The translations under genes and the position numbers were made by a program. DNA of 64,000 nt, from the NCBI RefSeq assembly GCF_034555965.1, contig NZ_JAYDCK010000003.1, positions 2,852,001 to 2,916,000 on the forward strand, read 5' to 3'. This document shows positions 28,696 to 37,147 of the stretch, piece by piece. The notes beneath the pieces are model-generated. The model was not told the DNA's origin. It saw nothing but the letters and a program-made list of their open reading frames with translations, and ran no database searches. Position 1 is the stretch's first letter. Each line of letters begins with the position of its first letter. The DNA is from Aquicoccus sp. G2-2 (GTDB taxonomy: Bacteria > Pseudomonadota > Alphaproteobacteria > Rhodobacterales > Rhodobacteraceae).

Positions 28696-30798
28696 ATGAA
28701 AGACCCGATGCCGACAGATATTTTCAAGATCGGCCAGGTTTTGAATAACACCTATGAAATCATTGGCGTTCTTGGCCGAGGCGGCACTGGTGAAGTCTAT
28801 CTTGCGCGCAATCAGATCAACGAGCGCGAGATTGCCATCAAGGCGCTGAACGCGCGGTTTTCGGGCAATGAAGACTACGTCGAGTTGATGAAACGCGAAG
28901 ACCAGATGCGCGCGATTCTGCATGACGCGGTGGTGCGATATGTCGAGGTTTCCAAGACTGACCATGGCCATGTCTTTCTGGTGATGGATTATATCGAAGG
29001 CCCATCGCTCAACGATGTGATGTTACAACAAAGAGTGGATGATCGCGCGCTTTTGGTGGTGGCGCACCGGGTGCTGGAGGGGTTGGTTCCAACCCATGCG
29101 CACGGCATCGTGCATCGCGATCTTTCGCCTGACAACATCATCCTGCGCGGCGGCGACCCGGAGCGCGCGACAATCATTGATTTCGGAATTGCGAAAGACA
29201 CCAGCGCCGGTGCAATGACCATCGTGGGCAATGAATTTGCCGGTAAGTATGAATATGCAGCACCTGAGCAGCTTGATGGCCATGCAGATCAACGCACGGA
29301 CCTTTATGCGCTGGCCGCATCGCTTCTTGCGGTCCATCAACGCGAGATCCCTCATTTAGGCTCTACGCCTGCGGAAATCGTCCGTAACAAGGCGAAACCG
29401 CTGGATACGTCCAGAGTTTCCGAGCCATTGAAAGAACTGATTGACTGGCTCGGTGCGCCAAACCCGCAAGACCGTCCACAAAGCGCCGAAGAGGCGTTGA
29501 AACGGCTGGGAGAAATCCTCAAACCACTGGAAACGCCGAAAGGAGAGCGGCGGGCGCGCAAGGCTGGCAAGAAGAAGCGCGGGGCGTTGGTGCCGCTGCT
29601 GCTGGGCGGCCTGATTATGATCGGCGGGGTGGGTGCGTGGCTCTCCGGCGCGCTGGATGAGCTGTTTGCCGATCCTTTGCCGGTTGCCGATCCATATACG
29701 ATGAATGCCGCGCTTTCTGATGATAATGCGAGTTTCAGCGCCAATGCGCCTGATCCCGAAACCGCCGCTCTGCTTTCTGCGGCCTTTCGCAACGCTTCCG
29801 GAACTCAGCCCGCAGCGGATGCGGTGACACTCGCACAGGGAATGCCGGTGGACAACTGGCCGGACCTGGCGGATCAGATATTGGCGCAGACCAAAGGGCT
29901 GTTGCGCTGGCATGTTCGGCTTGAAGGTGTGAATGCGGACATATCCGGGCTGGCACAGGACCGGGCCACCAAAGCACAGATCAGCGCGCGAATCACCGAC
30001 TGGGGGAAGAAGGCAGGCGTTCCGGCAACGCTCGATTTGCAGGCCGGTCCAGAGAAGCTGGCGACGCGCGCGGTGCAAGGCCTGCTTGATGGATTGGCCA
30101 CTTGCGGGCGGCTTTCACAGATTAACGCACCAGACGAGACTTATGCGCTTTATGACGCGATACGGATTGGCGGCGATCTGATGAGCGATGCGGACAAGAA
30201 GACCATTCAGGCCAAGTTAGAGCCTGAAATTGGCGACCGGACGGTTAAACTGGAAACCACCACGCTTAACCGCGATCTTTGCGCGATCCGAGCAGTTCTG
30301 CCAAAAGCGCCGACAGGAAATGTTTCAATCTCTCTGATTAACGGCAAGAGCGAGCAAATCTCTCTGACTGGGGTATTTCACACCGGGGAAAACCCGGTGG
30401 CGGATATACTGCTGCCGGAAACGCTGACGGAGGGATCGCTTTGGGTGATGGTGGTGGACAACACCGGGAAGGTTTTTCATGTGCTGCCGAACATCAATCA
30501 AACGGTGCATGACATCGCAAGCATCGGTGTGGTTGAAAATGGTGTTCGGCGGGTGCGGGTGCTTTGGTCGATCGAAGAGTTTCTGGCCGACAAGACACGG
30601 CTTGCCATGCAGGTGACCGACGGTGACTATGGAAAGAGCGAAATCGTGGCAATTCTTACGCGCGGACCGCTCTTCGATATTCGCCGCCCACGTGACGAAA
30701 GCGTGGCTTCGGTCGCTGAGGCACTGGATGAGGCGGTGCGCTCAGGGCAAACCGTCGTGGTCGGGATGGCCAGCCGAATCCTCGACGCTCGGCGTTGA
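28696..30798 (+). CDS. ppkA: Membrane Ser/Thr protein kinase (T6SS PpkA-type)
   Basis: A 700-aa Hanks-type kinase. The Gly loop is GRGGTGEVYLA, with Lys49 in IAIKAL, catalytic HRDLSPDN (Asp142, Asn147), DFGIA (Asp162) and APEQ. A basic stretch KAGKKKRG precedes a membrane helix at about 296-318, and a ~380-residue periplasmic domain follows. Its last 200 residues (PTGNVSISLINGKSEQISL, VADILLPETLTEGSLWVMVV) resemble the DUF4384-like sensor ends found on T6SS kinases. Its likely substrate is the FHA protein encoded at 16373-17689. The activation loop lacks a typical RD-kinase Thr cluster but contains several Thr and Ser residues. Confidence 0.88.
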   Translation: MKDPMPTDIFKIGQVLNNTYEIIGVLGRGGTGEVYLARNQINEREIAIKALNARFSGNEDYVELMKREDQMRAILHDAVVRYVEVSKTDHGHVFLVMDYIEGPSLNDVMLQQRVDDRALLVVAHRVLEGLVPTHAHGIVHRDLSPDNIILRGGDPERATIIDFGIAKDTSAGAMTIVGNEFAGKYEYAAPEQLDGHADQRTDLYALAASLLAVHQREIPHLGSTPAEIVRNKAKPLDTSRVSEPLKELIDWLGAPNPQDRPQSAEEALKRLGEILKPLETPKGERRARKAGKKKRGALVPLLLGGLIMIGGVGAWLSGALDELFADPLPVADPYTMNAALSDDNASFSANAPDPETAALLSAAFRNASGTQPAADAVTLAQGMPVDNWPDLADQILAQTKGLLRWHVRLEGVNADISGLAQDRATKAQISARITDWGKKAGVPATLDLQAGPEKLATRAVQGLLDGLATCGRLSQINAPDETYALYDAIRIGGDLMSDADKKTIQAKLEPEIGDRTVKLETTTLNRDLCAIRAVLPKAPTGNVSISLINGKSEQISLTGVFHTGENPVADILLPETLTEGSLWVMVVDNTGKVFHVLPNINQTVHDIASIGVVENGVRRVRVLWSIEEFLADKTRLAMQVTDGDYGKSEIVAILTRGPLFDIRRPRDESVASVAEALDEAVRSGQTVVVGMASRILDARR

Positions 30799-30810
30799 TA
30801 TGCGGCGGCG

Positions 30811-31497
30811 TCAGAGCGAGCGGAGCATGATCGCTCCGGTCTGCATCGAGCGCGCGACTTGCTGGTATTGCGCCCGGATACGATCCGAATCGCCAGTGGC
30901 CCGCAAAAGCACGGTGGCACCATTATTGATAATCACTTCGGCCTGTCGCGCGACCTTTGGCAGGGATTGTTCCCGGACCGCACGTAGCGAGCGGTTGAGC
31001 TTCAGGGGTTTGTTGCCACGGGTTGAAACGCGGAGCGGTGGTTTGGTTGCATCCCAATTTGCCGAGACCAGCATTCGTAGCTTCTTCGACGTATCAAGCA
31101 AAACTGCGCGCGTCACTGCCATGTCGCCGTATTGAGGGATACGATTGGCGATTGCCTCGGAAGCGGCAGCCAGACAGCTAATTGCATAACTGCTATCCCC
31201 GAGATTGCGACAAAGCGTCGTAATATCCTGAAGTGCCGAAGAAATGCCGGAGCCAGTCGTCAGTGGTGGTGGCGCGCCGGGCCCAGCGCCGCCCCCTTCG
31301 TTGCCCTGTTCGTTACGGCCGCCGCCTTCGTCGCTTTGGACGCGAATAACCATGTCATTTGGAACAAAAACAATCGGCGGCCCAATAATTTCCGGGCGAC
31401 TGCCCGCGAAGGCCGGGGAAAGATAGGGGACGAGTGCGCTCAACACGGTGAATGTAGCAGCTGCAAGAACACGAAAGAGGATCTGGAAGCAGGTCAT
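30811..31497 (-). CDS. Secreted hypothetical protein, 228 aa
   Basis: I do not recognise this family. Residues 1-31 form a Sec signal peptide ending SPAFA|GS. A Gly/Pro/Glu-rich low-complexity segment (about 57-82, GGGRNEQGNEGGGAGPGAP) follows, then a mixed domain with two cysteines (TLCRNLG, ISCLAAA) that could form a disulfide, ending in a basic part. The start ATG lies one base after the stop of a 54-codon reading frame, so the two are probably co-translated. It is convergent with the kinase gene (12 nt apart) and divergent from the first caspase-like gene. Confidence 0.7.
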   Translation of the reverse strand: MTCFQILFRVLAAATFTVLSALVPYLSPAFAGSRPEIIGPPIVFVPNDMVIRVQSDEGGGRNEQGNEGGGAGPGAPPPLTTGSGISSALQDITTLCRNLGDSSYAISCLAAASEAIANRIPQYGDMAVTRAVLLDTSKKLRMLVSANWDATKPPLRVSTRGNKPLKLNRSLRAVREQSLPKVARQAEVIINNGATVLLRATGDSDRIRAQYQQVARSMQTGAIMLRSL

Positions 31498-31498
31498 T

Positions 31499-31663
31499 TC
31501 AAGACACCTTTGGAATAATATAGCTGATCGAGATCACGGCGCGCTGTAACGTAAGGTGCGGAACGCGGCTGTCTGCGAAGACCGGCAACGCAATAAGCGC
31601 AAAGGCCGCGAAAAGGGCACATGAAGCTAAAATTCTGGCCGGGTTGGGCAATGATCGAGCCAT
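31499..31663 (-). CDS. Small exported peptide, 54 aa
   Basis: A short reading frame that starts ATG 31663 and reads MARSLPNPARILAS, then a hydrophobic stretch CALFAAFALIALPVFA, a likely signal-peptidase site before DSRVPHLT, and about 24 mature residues. Its stop is followed after one base by the ATG of the 228-aa secreted protein. Support comes from the signal-peptide shape, the tight spacing and the otherwise empty gap. No homologue is known to me. Confidence 0.55.
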   Translation of the reverse strand: MARSLPNPARILASCALFAAFALIALPVFADSRVPHLTLQRAVISISYIIPKVS

Positions 31664-31839
31664 GGGCCACCCTAAAGTTTAAATAAAAATGATTCTCTCA
31701 ATTGTGCCATCCACTATAGACCCGTCACACAACGCGTCACGTCAGGATTGCCATACTTGGTCAAATGCCGCCGAGGCGGTATATTGAACGGAAGTATTGA
31801 CGCCACCAAATTTTCCGACTGCTTTTTTCGAGGTAAGAC

Positions 31840-33345
31840 ATGCGACATGTGACGTTGAGTTTGTCCCTGGTCCTGTTCGCAGCACTGGCAGTACCGGTAG
31901 CGGCGGCAGAGAAGGTGGCGCTTCTTATCGGGAACGGAGATTACCGTTCGGTGCCGGAACTGAAGAACACCATAAACGATGCAACCGATCTTTCCGACAC
32001 TTTGAAAGGTATCGGGTTCGACACGACGCTTCTGATCAACGCCACCGGTGCCGAGCTGCGCGCGACACTGGAGAAGTTTGCCTTCAAAGCGGAAACCGCC
32101 GATCTGGCGCTGATCTATTTTGCCGGGCACGGGGTAGAGGTGCAGGGCGAGAATTTTCTCATTCCGGTGGATGCCAGTGTGAAATCCAATCAAGACGTGG
32201 TGCAACAAGCCGTTTCTCTGAGAGATTTTCTACATGCTGCTGACAAGGCGCGCACGATGCGGATTGTGATACTCGATTCATGCCGCAACAATCCGTTCGG
32301 CGATCTGGTGGACATTGCTCAAGCCTCGGATGGCGCAACCGGGGGGCGCAGCACACGCGGCGTGGGCGGGTTGGCGCCACCATCGCCTGATCGCGGCACA
32401 CTGGTGGCTTTCGCTGCACGCGATGGCAATGTCGCGCTGGATGGCGAGGGCGACAACAGCCCGTTCGCCATGGCGTTGATGGACAAGATGAAGCAGCCGG
32501 GTCTGGAAATTTCGCTGATGTTTCGGGCGGTACGCGATGAGGTGCTCAAAAGCACCAGCAATAGACAGGAGCCTCATACATATGGTTCGCTGTCAGGGAT
32601 TCCGTTTTATCTTGCCTCACTGAAAAACCCGGCAGCCGGTGGCAGTGTGCAAGGATTGCAAGGACGGATCGACGCATGGTCGAAGGTTCAGCCTGATCTG
32701 GAGAAGCAATATCAGGTTCTTGCCGAAGACGATGACACGCGCGCGCTCTATGCGCTTGCGATGATGCACCTGCACCCGGACAGCCCGCGTTATGATCCCG
32801 AAAAGGCGCGCGGCTATCTTGAGCGGGCCTCAACGTTGGGATCGGCGGAGTCGCTCTATGAGTTGGGGAGGCTTTATGAAACCGGTATCGGCGCGCCAAA
32901 GGACGATGCCAAGGCGCTTTCCTATTACCAGAAGGCGGCGCGTTTGGACTACGGCGCGGCACTCAATGATATGGGGATTTTTCAGCTTGAGGGGATGCTG
33001 GGGCTTGCGCCTGATCTTGACCGGGCGCTGCAATATTTCCGCCGCGCCGCAGAACAACACAGCCCGCAAGCGATGTTCAACTATGCCACGATGATCGACG
33101 ATCACCGTGTGCCAGGCAAAACAGCTGCCGATGCCGCCTCCTATTTTTATCAGGCGTTGCGGGCGGGAAACCCGGATGTTTATGCGGCATTGCTGCGTCA
33201 TCATAGCACGTTGGAGCCCGCAACCCGGAAGGCGTTGCAAAAGAAGTTGAAGGAAAATGCTTTCTACGCAGGGCCGGTCGATGGGGATTTTGGGCCGGGC
33301 ACCCAGCGCGGGCTGCGCGCAGCTTATGGGCTGACCGGCGGGTAA
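31840..33345 (+). CDS. Exported caspase-fold (C14) protein with Sel1 repeats
   Basis: A 501-aa protein with a signal peptide (VPVAA|AE). The caspase p20 domain has KVALLIGNGDY, YFAGHGVEVQG (His97) and ILDSCRNNPF (Cys148), giving an intact His/Cys dyad. Sel1-type repeats lie at about 325-450 (AESLYELGRLYETGIGAPKD, YGAALNDMGIF). A short C-terminal stretch (FYAGPVDGDFGPGTQRGLRA) resembles a peptidoglycan-binding domain. The predicted site is the periplasm. Bacterial caspase homologues cleave after Arg/Lys or Asp depending on family; specificity cannot be read here. The neighbourhood suggests an accessory role beside the T6SS kinase, unproven. Confidence 0.82.
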   Translation: MRHVTLSLSLVLFAALAVPVAAAEKVALLIGNGDYRSVPELKNTINDATDLSDTLKGIGFDTTLLINATGAELRATLEKFAFKAETADLALIYFAGHGVEVQGENFLIPVDASVKSNQDVVQQAVSLRDFLHAADKARTMRIVILDSCRNNPFGDLVDIAQASDGATGGRSTRGVGGLAPPSPDRGTLVAFAARDGNVALDGEGDNSPFAMALMDKMKQPGLEISLMFRAVRDEVLKSTSNRQEPHTYGSLSGIPFYLASLKNPAAGGSVQGLQGRIDAWSKVQPDLEKQYQVLAEDDDTRALYALAMMHLHPDSPRYDPEKARGYLERASTLGSAESLYELGRLYETGIGAPKDDAKALSYYQKAARLDYGAALNDMGIFQLEGMLGLAPDLDRALQYFRRAAEQHSPQAMFNYATMIDDHRVPGKTAADAASYFYQALRAGNPDVYAALLRHHSTLEPATRKALQKKLKENAFYAGPVDGDFGPGTQRGLRAAYGLTGG

Positions 33346-33506
33346 GGAATTCCTGAACCCCATGTATGGTGATTTGGTGTATAGTGAGCTTGAGCGCCGA
33401 GATTTGAGCGCGCTGAACACTTTGATTCGAACTGGTCTGCGAGAAATTTGAGTCGGGACCATTGGATATTTGGAGTTTTTTAAAGGCCTTTTAGAAAGGA
33501 ATTTTT

Positions 33507-33761
33507 ATGTTGAGATTGTTGCTTGCACTTACTCTGGCCTGTGCGGTTTCGGCTTGTGTGCCGAATGCGCAAACACCGCAGGCCAAGAAGGCGGCTCCCG
33601 CTGCAACCAAAACGGTCGCCAAGACACAAGCCGCGCCAAAGCGCCACAAAGCACCTAAAGCCAAAACATCCACTCCGGCCCCTGCACCCAAGCTAAAACC
33701 TGTGACACCGGCCCTTGGTGGCGGTGCTGGCGGCGGCACTGGCGGCGGAGGCTGGAGCTAG
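33507..33761 (+). CDS. Small lipoprotein, Ala/Lys/Pro-rich
   Basis: An 84-aa lipoprotein. The hydrophobic signal LLLALTLACAVSAC ends in the lipobox VSAC, so Cys17 would be lipidated. The mature part is a low-complexity Ala/Lys/Pro/Thr chain (VAKTQAAPKRHKAPKAKTS) ending in a Gly-rich tail (GGGAGGGTGGGG). Lys-rich chains of this kind can span periplasm or bind the wall. The stop lies one base before the start of the second caspase-like gene, so the two are probably co-translated. Function unknown. Confidence 0.75.
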   Translation: MLRLLLALTLACAVSACVPNAQTPQAKKAAPAATKTVAKTQAAPKRHKAPKAKTSTPAPAPKLKPVTPALGGGAGGGTGGGGWS

Positions 33762-33762
33762 A

Positions 33763-36123
33763 ATGGACCGGCTGCGTGCGCTTTTTGCGAGCGTGTTGGC
33801 CACGCTCATCTTCGGGCTTTGTACCGGGGCTGGGCTGGCCGCGACCGATTCGGTAGCGCGGGAACGGATTGCCGTTGTTATTGGCAACCAAGACTATGAA
33901 AGCGTTATTGATCTGAGCAACGCACGCAACGACGCCACGCGGATGTCGAGCCTTCTACACGAGCTTGGTTTTACCGTCTTTGATGGCTATGATCTTGACC
34001 GGCGTGGTTTCGAGGACTTGCTGCGCAAGTCGGTGTTAAATGTTTCTGATGGGTCGGAGATCGTGTTTTTTTACGCCGGACACGGCATACAGCTCGGGCG
34101 CCGGAACTATCTTCTGCCAACTGACGTGGCTTTCAAGAACATTTATGACTTGCCAACACAGAGTGTTACGCTCGACCGGGTGATCGAACTTCTGTCCGCC
34201 AAAGGCACGGTGCACGTTGCCATCATCGACGCGTGCCGTGACAACCCGTTCCCGAATGTTAAACTGGCGGCTGATTTGGATGCCTCGCTGTTCGAAACCA
34301 AGGCCGGCTTTGATGTGGTGCGCACCCCGCTGAATTCGCTGGTCGCGTTCAGCACATCACCGGGCATGGTGGCCTTTGATGGCGACGGAGAGAACAGCCC
34401 CTATACCAGTGCGATCCTGAACGTGGTGAGTGCTGAGCCGCAAGACACTGCGCAAACCGTTTTCGCCAAAGTGCGAGAAGAGGTTTTTTCCAAGACCAAC
34501 GGGAAACAGGTGCCGTGGGAAAGTTCAACGCTTGTGACGCCGTTTCGGTTTGGTGGGGAGGGTGGAGGAGCACGCGGCCTGATGCTTCTCTCGCAGGCGG
34601 ATATTGTAAAGCCAGTTGAAAGCAGCCCGCCGCGACAGAGCGAGCCTGAGACTGCGCCTACAAAACCAGAGCCGATCACGCTTCCTGCGTCGGTCAGTAT
34701 CACGGTGGCGTATGATCGGGAAATGCCTGTTGGTGAGGTTCTGGCGCGGGCACTTGGACTGCGTAGCGCATTTGGACTCAGCGTGGCAGAGCCGCCTGCC
34801 AAGGGAGGTTTGCGCCCAGATGGGAATGGCGGATTGGTTTACGAGCCTGTGCTCAGCGAACGGCGTGCTACCGGGTCACAAGTCACTCTTGAAGATCGGT
34901 TTACGATTGATGTTGAAAATGAGGGGTCGACGTCACGAGTGGGGGTAAGTTTAAGGATGCCAGTTAATGGCTGCGATCTTGCGGCGGGAGACGCGCTCGA
35001 CGCTGGAGGGTCAGGGTTTTTCCGACTACCCAATGAGATTAACGTGGCTGAAGCTTTGACTCTCTGCCGCAAGGCGGTGGCCGAACATCCCGGTGAGGCA
35101 CGATTTAGGTATCAGCTCGGGCGGGCAGAGCAGGCGGCCGGGCGGTTTGATACGGCATTTGCCAGTTTCAAAGCTGCGGCGGAGGCGGGATATGTTCGCG
35201 CCCTGCAGGGCGAGGCGCGATTGCTTTCAGCCGAGCAGATAAACCGCGAACTGGTTTCTGTCCCTTATGACCCCAAAGCGGCAAACGCGCTTTATGAAAA
35301 GGGCATCACTGCTGGCGATCCGTTTGCGATTCATTCACTGGGGTTGGTTCTTTTACGCCACGGCACAACAGCCGCAGAGCGCGAGCGGGGGTTTGACTTG
35401 CTCGACCGCTCTGCGGAGCTTGGGCATACCTATTCGATGAACGAGCTAGGTGTGTTTTTCCTGTCCAAGGACAAAGGCCACCATTTGCCCGAAAGGGGAA
35501 TGCGTTATCTTCAGGCCTCGGCCGCACGGAATGATATTTACGGTATCCACAATCTTGGATTCGTGGCGCTTTTCGGGTTGGAGACAGGAGAGCCTGACTT
35601 GTCGGCTGCATACAAATATTTTGAACGCGCAGCAGAAGGCGGTCACCCGAAATCACCAGCGGCCTTGGGCCGGATGATTGTCCGCGGACAAGCGAAAGGG
35701 CACAGCATAGATGAGGCGCTGGACTGGTACGACATCGGGCTTGCGCGGGGTGACGGCTGGGGCGGAGCGAATGGGGCTACTCTTATACTCAACGGCCAAG
35801 TTGCCAGCCCGCCAAAGTATGAGGGATATATTCGTGCCGCAAAAACGGTGGTGCTGCCGGGTGAAGATTCTCGGGCAGCGGCCAGAACTCTCCTTGAGTC
35901 CGGCGATGACCGCTCGCTCGGAATGGCGGTGCAGGGCTTGATGAATGAACTTGGTGGCTCTCTGGCGGTGGACGGGGCGGTTGGGCCAGCGACACGCAGA
36001 GCGGTAAATTCGATGGCGGCCGAATATGGCGTGAAGCCGAAAGGCCAATCCGTGAAGGAAATGTTGCTGACCGCAGCCACGGTTTATTGGGCAAAGCAGC
36101 CTGCGCGGCCCGATCTGTTTTAG
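33763..36123 (+). CDS. Exported caspase-fold (C14) protein with Sel1 repeats, second copy
   Basis: A 786-aa protein that starts MDRLRALFASVLATLIF with a signal peptide (GLA|AT). The caspase domain has IAVVIGNQDYES, FFYAGHGIQLG (His107) and IIDACRDNPFPN (Cys158). A Pro/Glu-rich linker and a beta-rich middle part (about 305-400) follow. Sel1/TPR repeats lie at about 440-690 (ARFRYQLGRAEQAAGRFDTAF, YSMNELGVFFLS). The C-terminal segment DGAVGPATRRAVNSMAAEYG resembles a peptidoglycan-binding fold. It shares domain order with the first caspase gene but is longer and diverged. It ends 2 nt before the convergent uppP. Confidence 0.82.
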   Translation: MDRLRALFASVLATLIFGLCTGAGLAATDSVARERIAVVIGNQDYESVIDLSNARNDATRMSSLLHELGFTVFDGYDLDRRGFEDLLRKSVLNVSDGSEIVFFYAGHGIQLGRRNYLLPTDVAFKNIYDLPTQSVTLDRVIELLSAKGTVHVAIIDACRDNPFPNVKLAADLDASLFETKAGFDVVRTPLNSLVAFSTSPGMVAFDGDGENSPYTSAILNVVSAEPQDTAQTVFAKVREEVFSKTNGKQVPWESSTLVTPFRFGGEGGGARGLMLLSQADIVKPVESSPPRQSEPETAPTKPEPITLPASVSITVAYDREMPVGEVLARALGLRSAFGLSVAEPPAKGGLRPDGNGGLVYEPVLSERRATGSQVTLEDRFTIDVENEGSTSRVGVSLRMPVNGCDLAAGDALDAGGSGFFRLPNEINVAEALTLCRKAVAEHPGEARFRYQLGRAEQAAGRFDTAFASFKAAAEAGYVRALQGEARLLSAEQINRELVSVPYDPKAANALYEKGITAGDPFAIHSLGLVLLRHGTTAAERERGFDLLDRSAELGHTYSMNELGVFFLSKDKGHHLPERGMRYLQASAARNDIYGIHNLGFVALFGLETGEPDLSAAYKYFERAAEGGHPKSPAALGRMIVRGQAKGHSIDEALDWYDIGLARGDGWGGANGATLILNGQVASPPKYEGYIRAAKTVVLPGEDSRAAARTLLESGDDRSLGMAVQGLMNELGGSLAVDGAVGPATRRAVNSMAAEYGVKPKGQSVKEMLLTAATVYWAKQPARPDLF

Positions 36124-36125
36124 GG

Positions 36126-36929
36126 TTAGCGATAGGCCAGGAAGAGCAACACGGCGCCAAGCAAGACGCGGTAGGCCACGTATGGTGTGAAACTGGTTGA
36201 GCGCAGCAGACGCATCATCAGACTGAGCGCGATAAGGGCAGAGACGAAGGCAAACGCAGCGGCGATTGCACCATCCTTGGCGACCTGAACATTCGCGTCG
36301 GCGGCAACTTCGATGGAAAGCAATGCGCCCGAGGCGAAGATCGTCGGAATGGACATGAGCATTGAAAGCTTCGCCGCATCCTGCCGAGTGTAGCCCAACA
36401 GGCGGCCCGCAGTTATGCAAATGCCAGAACGGGACGTACCGGGAATAAGCGCCACAGCTTGCCATAGACCCATTTTGACCGCATCTGCGGTCGTCCAGTC
36501 GGCATCAACCTTTTCTTCTGCGCCACGCTGATCGGCCCACCAGAGGAACAGGCCGAAAAGCAGCATCGTCCAGCCGATGACCGCCATGGAGCGCATCTGA
36601 TCAGAAAGCCCGGTGAGGTTGAGAAAGAGGCCAATAGCGAGTGCGGGAATGGTGGCGATCAGCAACAGAAACGCAAGGCGTGACCCGTCGGTGTCGATCT
36701 TGCCGGTGAGCATCCGAGGGGTGCCCGCGAGTCCGGCTTTTACATCGCTCCAGAAGTAGATCACCACGGCAAAAAGTGTCCCCACATGCACTGCCACGTC
36801 AATCACCTGACCTTGGTCTTGCAGCCCGGTAAGCTGCGGAAGGAGGATCAAATGCCCCGAGGATGAGACCGGGAGAAATTCGGTGATCCCTTGGATCAAC
36901 GCGACGAGAATCAGTTGGTATAGTGGCAT
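36126..36929 (-). CDS. uppP: Undecaprenyl-diphosphatase UppP (BacA)
   Basis: A 267-aa multi-pass inner-membrane phosphatase that recycles undecaprenyl diphosphate for peptidoglycan synthesis. The catalytic motifs are present: GITEFLPVSSSGHLILLP at the N-terminus and PGTSRSGICITAGRLLGYTR in the middle. About eight hydrophobic segments are visible. Length is typical. It is monocistronic and divergent from gltD. Confidence 0.96.
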   Translation of the reverse strand: MPLYQLILVALIQGITEFLPVSSSGHLILLPQLTGLQDQGQVIDVAVHVGTLFAVVIYFWSDVKAGLAGTPRMLTGKIDTDGSRLAFLLLIATIPALAIGLFLNLTGLSDQMRSMAVIGWTMLLFGLFLWWADQRGAEEKVDADWTTADAVKMGLWQAVALIPGTSRSGICITAGRLLGYTRQDAAKLSMLMSIPTIFASGALLSIEVAADANVQVAKDGAIAAAFAFVSALIALSLMMRLLRSTSFTPYVAYRVLLGAVLLFLAYR

Positions 36930-37147
36930 CTGCTCAGCCTCTTATTGATCTTCACCCCCTATAAATTCGCGGAAATGAAAGGGAAAGCGTGCAATAATGT
37001 CCGATCCGGGCCTAATATCTTCCCAAAAATGCACCGAAAAACCAGATGGCTACATTTTTTCTATATTAAGGTCAGCGTTACTGACTTTTCTTTCCTTTAG
37101 CAGTGCAGTATTTGTGGCCTCTGGAAAACGAGGTGGGGAAGTTGGTC

